Positions 1 to 7,524 of a DNA stretch of 64,000 nucleotides are shown in pieces (position 1 is the stretch's first letter; each line of letters opens with the position of its first letter). A program made the translations under genes and the position numbers. The DNA is from Paracoccus thiocyanatus (lineage in GTDB: Bacteria > Pseudomonadota > Alphaproteobacteria > Rhodobacterales > Rhodobacteraceae): assembly GCF_900156255.1 (NCBI RefSeq), contig NZ_FTMK01000002.1, positions 1 to 64,000 of the forward strand, given 5' to 3'. The notes beneath the pieces were generated by a model that was given only the letters and a program-made list of their open reading frames with translations, was not told the DNA's origin and did not search any database.

Positions 1-1
1 C

Positions 2-631
2 GGGGTCAAGCCGGTGGTGCTGGATGCGCAGACCGGGGTGGCGCTGGACGGCGACGGGGTCGAGGGGGTGCTGTGCATCGCCGATAGCTGGCCTGGGCAG
101 ATGCGCACGGTCTGGGGCGACCACGAGCGCTTCATGGAGACCTATTTCCAGCAATATCCGGGCTATTACTTCACCGGCGACGGCTGCCGGCGCGACGCGG
201 ACGGCTATTACTGGATCACCGGGCGGGTGGATGACGTGATCAACGTCAGCGGCCACCGGATGGGCACGGCCGAGGTGGAATCGGCGCTGGTTGCGCATGA
301 GAAGGTGGCCGAAGCGGCGGTGGTGGGCTATCCGCACCCGCTGAAGGGGCAGGGCATCTATGCCTATGTGACGCTGATGAACGGCATCGAGCCCAGCGAC
401 GGCCTGCGCGCCGAGCTGGAGAAATGGGTACGCACCGAGATCGGCCCGATCGCCAAGCCGGACCTGATCCAATGGGCGCCTGGGCTGCCCAAGACCCGTT
501 CGGGCAAGATCATGCGCCGCATCCTGCGCAAGATCGCCGAGGACGATTTCGCAGCCTTGGGCGACATCTCGACCCTGGCCGATCCAGGCGTCGTCGACGA
601 CCTCATCGAAAACAGGATGAATCGCGCCTGA
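2..631 (+). CDS. acs: Acetyl-CoA synthetase, C-terminal part (5' end outside window)
   Basis: Only the last 209 codons are present; the reading frame is open to the left edge. The enzyme converts acetate, ATP and CoA to acetyl-CoA in the cytoplasm through an acetyl-adenylate. The visible part spans the end of the adenylation core and the mobile C-terminal domain: YYFTGDG, the hinge region [20 protein letters not shown], and the terminal [11 protein letters not shown] motif, whose lysine is the adenylation-half-reaction residue that is reversibly acetylated in this family. A Na+/solute symporter cluster follows 70 bp downstream on the same strand, which fits uptake and activation of acetate. 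The ANL superfamily includes propionyl- and acyl-CoA synthetases, but the motif wording is that of Acs. Confidence 0.93.
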   Translation, partial: GVKPVVLDAQTGVALDGDGVEGVLCIADSWPGQMRTVWGDHERFMETYFQQYPGYYFTGDGCRRDADGYYWITGRVDDVINVSGHRMGTAEVESALVAHEKVAEAAVVGYPHPLKGQGIYAYVTLMNGIEPSDGLRAELEKWVRTEIGPIAKPDLIQWAPGLPKTRSGKIMRRILRKIAEDDFAALGDISTLADPGVVDDLIENRMNRA

Positions 632-701
632 AACGGCGCGGGCCCTTCGCCGGGGGAAAAGACGGAAACGACATGTCTGTAAATGGGAGGATTTGAAGGA
701 C

Positions 702-959
702 ATGAGTGACAGGCAATCATCAAACGCATATTGGCAGGCCAATCTTAAGCTGATCTGGCTATGCATGATCATCTGGGCCGTGGTGTCCTATGGTTTCGGG
801 ATCATCCTGCGGCCGGTGCTGGCAGGTATTTCGGTCGGGGGGACGGATCTGGGATTCTGGTTCGCGCAGCAAGGCTCGATCCTGGTCTTCATCGTGCTGA
901 TCTTTTTCTACGCCTGGCGCATGAACAAGCTGGACGCAGAACACGGCGTGGACGAGTGA
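702..959 (+). CDS. DUF4212 family small membrane subunit of a sodium/solute symporter
   Basis: This 85-residue protein has two hydrophobic helices (roughly residues 16-36 and 49-70) ending in a short charged tail, the architecture of the DUF4212 family (putative solute:sodium symporter small subunit). The start is placed at ATG 702, 11 bases after GGGAGG; a TTG at 693 in the same frame is too close to that ribosome site. It ends 10 bp before the large symporter gene, and the two families occur together in many bacteria, so it is probably an accessory subunit in the inner membrane. Its exact role is not established. Confidence 0.88.
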   Translation: MSDRQSSNAYWQANLKLIWLCMIIWAVVSYGFGIILRPVLAGISVGGTDLGFWFAQQGSILVFIVLIFFYAWRMNKLDAEHGVDE

Positions 960-969
960 GGAGCATCCA

Positions 970-2784
970 ATGAGCCAGTTTACCCTCAACCTGATCGTCA
1001 TCGGTGCGTCCTTCGCGCTTTACATCGGCATCGCCATCTGGACCCGCGCCGGTTCCACGGCGGAATTCTATGCTGCGAACCGCGGCGTCAGCCCGGTCAT
1101 GAACGGCATGGCCACGGCCGCCGACTGGATGTCGGCCGCCAGCTTCATTTCGATGGCGGGGATCCTTGCCTTCGGCGGCTATGACACCTCGGCCTATCTG
1201 ATGGGCTGGACCGGCGGCTATGTGCTGCTGGCGATGCTGCTGGCGCCCTATCTGCGCAAGTTCGGCAAGTTCACCGTGCCGGAATTCATCGGCGACCGCT
1301 TCTATTCCCAGACCGCCCGCATCATCGGGGTGATCTGCCTGCTGATCATCTCGATCACCTATGTGATCGGCCAGATGACCGGCGTCGGCGTGACCTTTTC
1401 GCGCTATCTGGAAGTGTCCAGCTCGACCGGGTTGTGGATCGGCGCGGCGCTGGTCTTCGTCTATGCGGTGCTGGGCGGGATGAAGGGGATCACCTATACC
1501 CAGGTTGCCCAATACGTCGTGCTGATCATCGCCTATACCATCCCGGCGATGTTCATCGCGCTGCAACTGACCGGGCATGTGCTGCCACAGACCGGGCTTT
1601 TCGGCACGCATGACGCCTCGGGTCTCAAGTTCCTGGCCAAGCTGGACCAGGTGGTGACCGATCTGGGCTTCCGTTCCTATACCGGGCACCACGGCTCGAT
1701 GCTGGACATGGTGCTGTTCACCATGGCGCTGATGATCGGCACCGCGGGCCTGCCGCATGTCATCATCCGCTTCTTCACCGTGCCGAAGGTGGCCGATGCG
1801 CGCAAATCGGCGGGCTGGGCGCTGGTCTTCATCGCGCTGCTTTACACCGTCGCGCCGGCGGTTGGGTCGATGTCGCGCTTCAACCTGACCGCGACCATGT
1901 GGCCGGGCGCCGAGACGGGCGAGACGTTCAGCCAGCCCGCGGTGTCGCTGAGCGACATCGAGACCCGCGAGGACCTGCACTGGATGCGCAACTGGCAGTT
2001 GACCGGCCTGCTGAACTGGGAGGACAAGAACGGCGACGGCCTGATCCAGTATTACAGCGAGGCAGGGGCCGCCACCAACGAGCCGCTGGCGGCGGTGATC
2101 GCCGAACAGGGGCTTCAGGGCAACGAACTGACCACGGTGAACAACGACATCATGGTCCTGGCCAACCCGGAAATCGCCAACCTGCCAGCCTGGGTCATCG
2201 CCATCGTCGCCGCCGGCGGCCTGGCGGCGGCGCTGTCGACCGCGGCGGGCCTGCTTCTGGCGATCTCGGGCGCGGTCAGCCACGACCTGATCAAGGGCGC
2301 GATCAACCCCGGCATCAGCGAAAAGGGCGAACTTCTGGCCGCCCGCATCTCGATGGGGGTGTCGATCCTGGTGGCGACGATCCTGGGCCTGAACCCGCCC
2401 GGCTTTGCCGCGCAGACCGTGGCGCTGGCCTTTGGCCTGGCGGCAAGCTCGATCTTCCCGGTGCTGATGATGGGCATCTTCTCGACGCGCATGAACAAGG
2501 AAGGCGCGATCGCGGGGATGCTGGCCGGCGTCATTGCGACGCTGGTCTATATCTTCACCTACAAGGGCTGGTTCTTCATCTCGGGGACCAACATGCTGCC
2601 GGATACGGCGGATGCATGGCTGCTGGGCATCTCGCCGGCCTCGTTCGGGACCGTCGGCGCGCTGATCAACTTCGTGGTGGCCTATCTGGTGGCACAGGCC
2701 ACCAAGGAACCGCCGGCCGAGGTGCGCGAACTGGTCGAATCCATCCGCGTCCCGCGCGGGGCCGGCGCGGCGCAGGCCCATTGA
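970..2784 (+). CDS. Na+/solute symporter (SSS family, VC_2705/ActP-like), probable acetate permease
   Basis: A 604-residue polytopic inner-membrane protein of the sodium:solute symporter family. Characteristic stretches include FYAANRGVSPVMNGMATAAD near the N terminus, ASFISMAGILAFGGYD, and the conserved LAAALSTAAGLLLAISGAVSHDL segment. A hydrophilic insertion at about residues 305-390 is typical of the VC_2705 subgroup rather than of classical ActP. GAGGAG stands six bases before ATG 970. Between acs and the signalling genes, and paired with a DUF4212 gene, it most likely imports acetate or another short carboxylate with Na+. The substrate is inferred from context only. Confidence 0.9.
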   Translation: MSQFTLNLIVIGASFALYIGIAIWTRAGSTAEFYAANRGVSPVMNGMATAADWMSAASFISMAGILAFGGYDTSAYLMGWTGGYVLLAMLLAPYLRKFGKFTVPEFIGDRFYSQTARIIGVICLLIISITYVIGQMTGVGVTFSRYLEVSSSTGLWIGAALVFVYAVLGGMKGITYTQVAQYVVLIIAYTIPAMFIALQLTGHVLPQTGLFGTHDASGLKFLAKLDQVVTDLGFRSYTGHHGSMLDMVLFTMALMIGTAGLPHVIIRFFTVPKVADARKSAGWALVFIALLYTVAPAVGSMSRFNLTATMWPGAETGETFSQPAVSLSDIETREDLHWMRNWQLTGLLNWEDKNGDGLIQYYSEAGAATNEPLAAVIAEQGLQGNELTTVNNDIMVLANPEIANLPAWVIAIVAAGGLAAALSTAAGLLLAISGAVSHDLIKGAINPGISEKGELLAARISMGVSILVATILGLNPPGFAAQTVALAFGLAASSIFPVLMMGIFSTRMNKEGAIAGMLAGVIATLVYIFTYKGWFFISGTNMLPDTADAWLLGISPASFGTVGALINFVVAYLVAQATKEPPAEVRELVESIRVPRGAGAAQAH

Positions 2785-2790
2785 CCAATG

Positions 2791-2820
2791 GCCGCGCCCC
2801 TTTGCGGGGGCGCGGCTTTC
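2791..2820 (+). terminator. Hairpin after the symporter gene
   Basis: A 10-bp perfect stem (GCCGCGCCCC with GGGGCGCGGC), a short loop of about six bases, and then CTTTC begin seven bases after the symporter stop codon. It could attenuate transcription between the transporter genes and the downstream signalling genes. The T-run is poor, so termination may be partial. Confidence 0.55.
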
Positions 2821-2842
2821 CCCCAGCCGGCAGGGCAGGTTC

Positions 2843-4654
2843 ATGAACGACATCGCCGCCTTCATCGCCTCGGTCCATCCCTATGACAGCCTGTCGCCGG
2901 ATGAATTGGCGCGGGCGGCCGCTGCATTCGTGCGCCGCACCTATCCGGCGGGCAGCGTGATCTATCACCAGGGCGACAGGCTGGCGGGGCTTTATCTGAT
3001 CGAAAGCGGGCTTGTCCGCGTTTCCGATTCCGCCGGGGATTCCGTTTCCGAACTGGCGACGCGCCATTCCTTTGGCGAAAGGGGCTTGCTGCGAGACGGC
3101 GTGGCCGTGACCACCGCGACGGCGGTGGATGACGCGACCGTGCTGATGCTGCCGCGCGCCGAACTGACAAGGCTGATCGGCAGCCATCGCGCGGTGGCGC
3201 GCTTCTTTGACCGCGTCGGGCTGCCCGGCAGCCGCGGCAGCGACCTGGCCCTGTTGAAGGTGGGCGACCTGATCGGGCGAAAGGCGCCGCTGAGCTGCAC
3301 CCCCCAGACCCCGGCCATCGACGCCGCCCTTGCCATGCGCGACGCCCGCGTCAGCAGCATCGGCGTCCTGGACGGGGACCGGCTGGTCGGGCTGGTCACG
3401 ATCCGCGACATGTCGAACCGCATCGTCGCCGAGGGGCGCGACGCCAATGTGCCGGTGGCGCAGGTGATGACGCCCGATCCGATCACGCTTTCGCCCGCGG
3501 ACCTGGGCTATGACGTGCTCAACATCATGCTGGAACGCCGCATCGGCCATCTGCCGGTGATCGACAAGGGCCGCTTCGTCGGCATGGTCAGCCAGACCGA
3601 TTTGACGCGGGTGCAGGCGATCTCGGCCTCGGCGCTGATCCGCGACATCGCCCAGGCCGAGGATATCGCCGGCATGGTCGCGGCCACCGCGCGCATTCCC
3701 GAACTGCTGGTGCAACTGGTCAACGGGCATCACCGGCACGAAACCGTCACCCGGATGATCACCGACATCGCCGATGCCGTCACCCGCCGCCTGCTGGTCC
3801 TGGCCGAGACGCGGCTGGGCCCGCCGCCGGGTCCCTGGCTGTGGGCGGCCTGCGGCAGCCAGGGGCGGCAGGAACAGACCGGCCTGTCGGACCAGGACAA
3901 TTGCCTGATCCTGGGCGACGATTGCGACCCCGACGATCCCTGGTTCGCGGATCTGGCACGCCATGTCTGCGACGGGCTGAACGCTTGCGGCTATGTCTAT
4001 TGTCCCGGCGAAATGATGGCCATCAACCCGCGCTGGCGCCAGCCGCGCCGGGTCTGGCGCGGCTATTTCCGCGACTGGATCGCCCATCCCAGCCCGCAGG
4101 CGCAGATGCTGGCCTCGGTCATGTTCGACCTGCGCGCCATCGGCGGCGACGCGGCGCTGCTTGACGGGCTTCAGGCGGAAACGCTGGGGATGGCGGCGAA
4201 GAACTCGATCTTCGTGGCGCATATGATCGCGAATGCGATGAAGCATCGCCCGCCCTTGGGGCTGATCGGCGGCTTTGCGACCGCGCGCAGCGGCGAATAT
4301 CGCAACCAGATCGACATGAAGCATAACGGTGTCGTGCCGGTGACGGACCTTGCCCGCATCTATGCGTTGCAGGGACAGCTAACGCCGGTCAATACCCGCG
4401 CCCGCCTGGTCGAGGCGCAGGCCGCGGCCATCATCTCGGGGCGCGGCGCGCGCGACCTGATCGCGGCCTACGACCTGATCCAGACGACGCGGCTGGAAAA
4501 CCAGGCGGCGCAGATCCGCGCGGGTGAGCGGCCGGGAAACGGCTTGGCGCCGGCCGCGCTGCCCGATTTCCAGCGCAGCCACCTGCGCGACGCCTTCGTC
4601 GTGGTGCGCGGGATGCAAGCGGCGCTTGGCCATGGCAAGGGAATGTTGGGATGA
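2843..4654 (+). CDS. Cyclic-nucleotide-binding / CBS pair / DUF294 nucleotidyltransferase-like protein
   Basis: A 603-residue soluble protein in four parts. Residues about 10-130 form a cyclic-nucleotide-binding (cNMP) fold (YPAGSVIYHQGD, LYLIESGLVRV). Residues about 150-275 hold two CBS motifs (second one VAQVMTPDPITL to GHLPVIDKGRFVGMV). Residues about 300-440 are a DUF294 nucleotidyltransferase-like domain with GSQGRQEQTGLSDQDN; G338-S339 and D350/D352 match the GS and DxD metal-binding pattern of GlnD/GlnE-like transferases. The rest is the DUF294 C-terminal helical domain. It probably senses nucleotides and modifies or binds a partner; the target is unknown. DUF294 proteins commonly neighbour acetate symporters and DnaQ-like exonucleases, as here. 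Confidence 0.88.
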   Translation: MNDIAAFIASVHPYDSLSPDELARAAAAFVRRTYPAGSVIYHQGDRLAGLYLIESGLVRVSDSAGDSVSELATRHSFGERGLLRDGVAVTTATAVDDATVLMLPRAELTRLIGSHRAVARFFDRVGLPGSRGSDLALLKVGDLIGRKAPLSCTPQTPAIDAALAMRDARVSSIGVLDGDRLVGLVTIRDMSNRIVAEGRDANVPVAQVMTPDPITLSPADLGYDVLNIMLERRIGHLPVIDKGRFVGMVSQTDLTRVQAISASALIRDIAQAEDIAGMVAATARIPELLVQLVNGHHRHETVTRMITDIADAVTRRLLVLAETRLGPPPGPWLWAACGSQGRQEQTGLSDQDNCLILGDDCDPDDPWFADLARHVCDGLNACGYVYCPGEMMAINPRWRQPRRVWRGYFRDWIAHPSPQAQMLASVMFDLRAIGGDAALLDGLQAETLGMAAKNSIFVAHMIANAMKHRPPLGLIGGFATARSGEYRNQIDMKHNGVVPVTDLARIYALQGQLTPVNTRARLVEAQAAAIISGRGARDLIAAYDLIQTTRLENQAAQIRAGERPGNGLAPAALPDFQRSHLRDAFVVVRGMQAALGHGKGMLG

Positions 4655-4661
4655 GAGGCGC

Positions 4662-5159
4662 ATGACCGGGATCGGGATCGAACTGCTGGGCGTGGCCGCG
4701 GTGGGCATCGGCGCGGCGGCGCTGCTTTATGCGGGGATGCACCTGCTGCGCAAACTGGGCCCGGCGCCGGCGCGCTGGCTCATGCCCGCGGGCATCGGCC
4801 TGGCGATGATCAGCTATGCCATCTGGAACGATTATGCCTGGTATGACCGCGCGGTGGCGCGGCTGCCGCCGGGGGCGCAGGTCCTGCTGGTCGGCCGGGA
4901 CAGCCAGCTTTGGGCGCCCTGGACCTATCTGGCCCCGGCCGCGATCCGCTTTGCCGCCATCGACCCGGCCGGCATCTCGGACACGGCCGAGGGCAACCGG
5001 CGGGCCGGCATCATCCTGGTCGAGCGGCGCGGCCCCATGCTGGTCGTGCCGCAGGAATTCGATTGCGCGAAAGGGCTGGTCCGGCCGGCGCGCGGCGCGT
5101 GGTCGCCGCCCGGCCCGTCGGATCCGGCCTATTCCGTCGTCTGCAAAGGAGGGGGCTGA
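4662..5159 (+). CDS. Conserved membrane protein of unknown function in the symporter/signalling cluster
   Basis: I do not recognise a named family for this 165-residue protein. Two hydrophobic helices (about residues 5-24 and 36-52) precede a roughly 110-residue soluble domain beginning NDYAWYDRAVARLPPGAQ, which is likely periplasmic and contains two cysteines (in EFDCAKG and SVVCKGG). ATG 4662 is chosen because it lies 7 bp after the DUF294 stop with GAGAGGCG in front. Its own TGA overlaps the next gene's ATG by one base, so it is translationally coupled to the receiver-domain gene and probably works in the same pathway. Confidence 0.75.
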   Translation: MTGIGIELLGVAAVGIGAAALLYAGMHLLRKLGPAPARWLMPAGIGLAMISYAIWNDYAWYDRAVARLPPGAQVLLVGRDSQLWAPWTYLAPAAIRFAAIDPAGISDTAEGNRRAGIILVERRGPMLVVPQEFDCAKGLVRPARGAWSPPGPSDPAYSVVCKGGG

Positions 5160-5524
5160 TGGCAAGGATCCTGGTGGTCGAGGATGAGGACAACATCGCC
5201 ACTGCCCTGGATTTCCTGCTGTCGCGCGACGGCCACAGCCACCGGCGGCTGGCCACCGGCGCCGGCGCGGTCACGGAAATCCGGGCCAGCCATCCCGACC
5301 TGGTGCTGCTGGACGTGATGCTGCCCGACGTCTCGGGTTATCAGATCGTGCAGGACGTGCGGGCCGATCCGGCGCTGAACGATGTGCGGGTGCTGCTGAT
5401 GACGGCGCGCGGCTCGGTCGTGGAACGCCGCAAGGGGCTGGCGCTGGGGGCGGACGGGTTCATCGCCAAGCCGTTCGAACTGTCAGAACTGCGCGCAGAG
5501 CTGTCGCGGCTGCTGGAGGGGTGA
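5159..5524 (+). CDS. Stand-alone response-regulator receiver domain (CheY-like)
   Basis: At 121 residues this is a receiver domain with no output domain. The acidic pocket (VVEDEDN), the phospho-acceptor aspartate in LVLLDVMLPD, the conserved threonine in LLMTARG and the lysine in FIAKPFE are all present, so it should be able to accept a phosphate. Its ATG overlaps the preceding stop (TGATG), and its own stop overlaps the ATG of the following gene in the same way. No intact histidine kinase is encoded beside it, so either the degenerate kinase-like partner at 5524-7512 or a distant kinase must supply the signal. Confidence 0.9.
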   Translation: MARILVVEDEDNIATALDFLLSRDGHSHRRLATGAGAVTEIRASHPDLVLLDVMLPDVSGYQIVQDVRADPALNDVRVLLMTARGSVVERRKGLALGADGFIAKPFELSELRAELSRLLEG

Positions 5525-7512
5525 TGCTGACGCGGCTGTCGCTAAGGGTCCGGGTTCTGCTGGTCTTTGCCGGGCTTGCGGCTGCGATCCTGGCCGCGCT
5601 GGCCGCGGCGCTTTGGGTGGCGGGGGCCAGCCTTTCGGGCCGTGGCGTCCCGATGCCGGCGATGCTGGACGCGCTGGCGCTTGCGGCGCTGGTGGCCGGC
5701 CTGGGCGCCTTGGGGGCGATCGCCTGGATCTGGTTCCTGTTCGACCGCAACATGGCCCGCCCGATCGAGCTTCTGGCCGGCGGGTTGCGCACCGGCCAGA
5801 CACCCGAGATCGAGGAAGCCCGCTATCTGGCCGACCTTGGCCCCGCCGCGCGCGATGCCGCCGGCGCGCGGGCGCGCTCGGCCGAGGCGCTGGCCGAGGC
5901 CATCGCCGAACACGCGACCGAGTTGCAGCGCGAGAAAGAGACGCTTGAGGCGATTCTGGCCGATATCGGCGCCGGCGCGGTGATGACCGATGCGGCGGGG
6001 CGGGTGGTGTTCTACAATGCATCGGCCGCGCATCTGCTGCCTGGCATCGCGCTGGACCGCCAAATCGGCCGCCATCTTCCCGCCGCTGCGCTAGAGGCGG
6101 GCGCGGCGCGGCTTGCCGCGGGGGCCTCGGCCACCGACCTGACCTGCCTGACCGCCCAGGGGCAGCGGCTGCGGGGGCGGATGCGGCGCGTCGACGACGG
6201 CATGTTGCTGATCCTGCATGACCGCGCGCCGCTGCGCCCGGCGCCGCGCGCCCTGATCGAAACGCTACGCCGCCGCGCCGCGACCCTGGTGCCGATGCTG
6301 GGCGCGCTGGACGGGCCGATGCCGCCCGCGCTTGCGCAGGCGATCCGGGCCGAGGGGCAGGGGCTGGCCCAAGCCCTGCGCGAACTGGCCGCGGCGACCG
6401 GCGCCGACGACGCCTCGCAGGGTCGGGCGGGGCTGAACGAGCTGGGCGCCGGGCTGGATCAGGCCCCCGACCAGCCCCGGCTGGCGCTTTTGGCCGATGC
6501 GGCCGGGGTCAACGGGCTGCTGCGCCATCTGGACCGCCGGCTGCGCCAGCAGGGCCTGGCCCCGCGACTTGCCGCCGAAGCCGAGACATCCGAGGCGCGG
6601 CTGCTTTTATCCTGGGCCGGCGCGCCGTTGCCCATGGACCGGCTGGAAACCTGGCTGGCCGAGCCGCCAGACCCGGCGCAGCCCGAACTGACCGGCCACG
6701 AGATCCTGGCCGCCCACGCCACCGCCATCTGGTCCGAGGTGCAGGACGGACAGGCGCGGCTGGTCCTGCCGCTGCCCGTCGTGCCGGATCGCGCCGACAG
6801 CGCCGGGCTGACCTATGACTTCGCCCTGGCGCGGCGCGGCGCCGGACAGGCGCGCCTGGCGGATCGGACCTGCGTGGTCTTCGATACCGAAACCACCGGC
6901 CTTGATCCGGCGTCGGACCGTATCGTGCAGATCGCCGGGCTGCGCATCGCCCGCGGCCGGCTGACCGGCGAACGCTTCGAAACCCTGGTCAATCCCGGCC
7001 GGCCGATCCCTGCCGGCGCTACCGCCGTGCATGGCATCACCGACGCGATGGTGCAGGACGCCCCGGACATGACCGCGGCGCTGACCGCCTTTCGCCATTT
7101 CGCCGGCGAGGCGCTGCTGGTCGCCCATAATGCGCCGTTCGACATGGGCCTGTTGCGGCACGCCGCGGCCGAGACGGGGGTGCATTTCGACAACCAGGTG
7201 CTGGATACGATCCTGCTGTCGGCGATGCTGTGGGGACAGTCGGCGCCGCATTCGCTGGATGCGCTGACCGGACGGCTTGGCATCACCATCGAGCCCGAGG
7301 CGCGCCATACCGCCATGGGCGATGCCCGCGCCACCGCCGATGCCTATCTGCGGCTGATCGCGGCGCTGGAGGCCAAGGGGCTGGCGCAGTTCGAGGATGT
7401 TCTTGCCGAAGCCCGCCGCCATCGCCGCCTGATCGAGGATGCGAACCGCCCGGCTGCGCCAGGGGCGCAGGGCGGACCGCCGGCCGGCCCCGCGCCGGGG
7501 CCAGCCGGCTGA
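5524..7512 (+). CDS. Membrane PAS / degenerate kinase-like protein fused to a DEDDh 3'-5' exonuclease
   Basis: A 662-residue fusion. Two membrane helices (about residues 8-32 and 44-73) lead into a HAMP-like helix and a PAS-like domain near 140-230 (AGAVMTDAAGRVVFYNASA). A helical region then resembles a histidine-kinase dimerisation part, and residues about 395-425 (GHEILAAHATAIWSEVQDGQ) look like the tail of a HATPase domain without recognisable N or G boxes. From about 447 a complete DnaQ/ExoX-type exonuclease follows, with D454, E456, D540, H595 and D600 as the DEDDh set. ATG 5524 overlaps the receiver-domain stop; GTG 5521 is an alternative start. The domain boundaries are inferred by eye; the exonuclease call is firm. 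Confidence 0.87.
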   Translation: MLTRLSLRVRVLLVFAGLAAAILAALAAALWVAGASLSGRGVPMPAMLDALALAALVAGLGALGAIAWIWFLFDRNMARPIELLAGGLRTGQTPEIEEARYLADLGPAARDAAGARARSAEALAEAIAEHATELQREKETLEAILADIGAGAVMTDAAGRVVFYNASAAHLLPGIALDRQIGRHLPAAALEAGAARLAAGASATDLTCLTAQGQRLRGRMRRVDDGMLLILHDRAPLRPAPRALIETLRRRAATLVPMLGALDGPMPPALAQAIRAEGQGLAQALRELAAATGADDASQGRAGLNELGAGLDQAPDQPRLALLADAAGVNGLLRHLDRRLRQQGLAPRLAAEAETSEARLLLSWAGAPLPMDRLETWLAEPPDPAQPELTGHEILAAHATAIWSEVQDGQARLVLPLPVVPDRADSAGLTYDFALARRGAGQARLADRTCVVFDTETTGLDPASDRIVQIAGLRIARGRLTGERFETLVNPGRPIPAGATAVHGITDAMVQDAPDMTAALTAFRHFAGEALLVAHNAPFDMGLLRHAAAETGVHFDNQVLDTILLSAMLWGQSAPHSLDALTGRLGITIEPEARHTAMGDARATADAYLRLIAALEAKGLAQFEDVLAEARRHRRLIEDANRPAAPGAQGGPPAGPAPGPAG

Positions 7513-7524
7513 GTTGTCGCCCGG

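Noticed and set aside
693..701. TTG start for the small symporter subunit
   Set aside because: Only two bases separate it from GGGAGG; ATG 702 has workable spacing.
889..2865. Very long open frames opposite to the symporter, DUF294, helicase, ccoN and other genes
   Set aside because: They are rich in His, Arg, Gly and Pro, run opposite to clear protein families and follow from high GC at third codon positions. No ribosome sites or family motifs support them.
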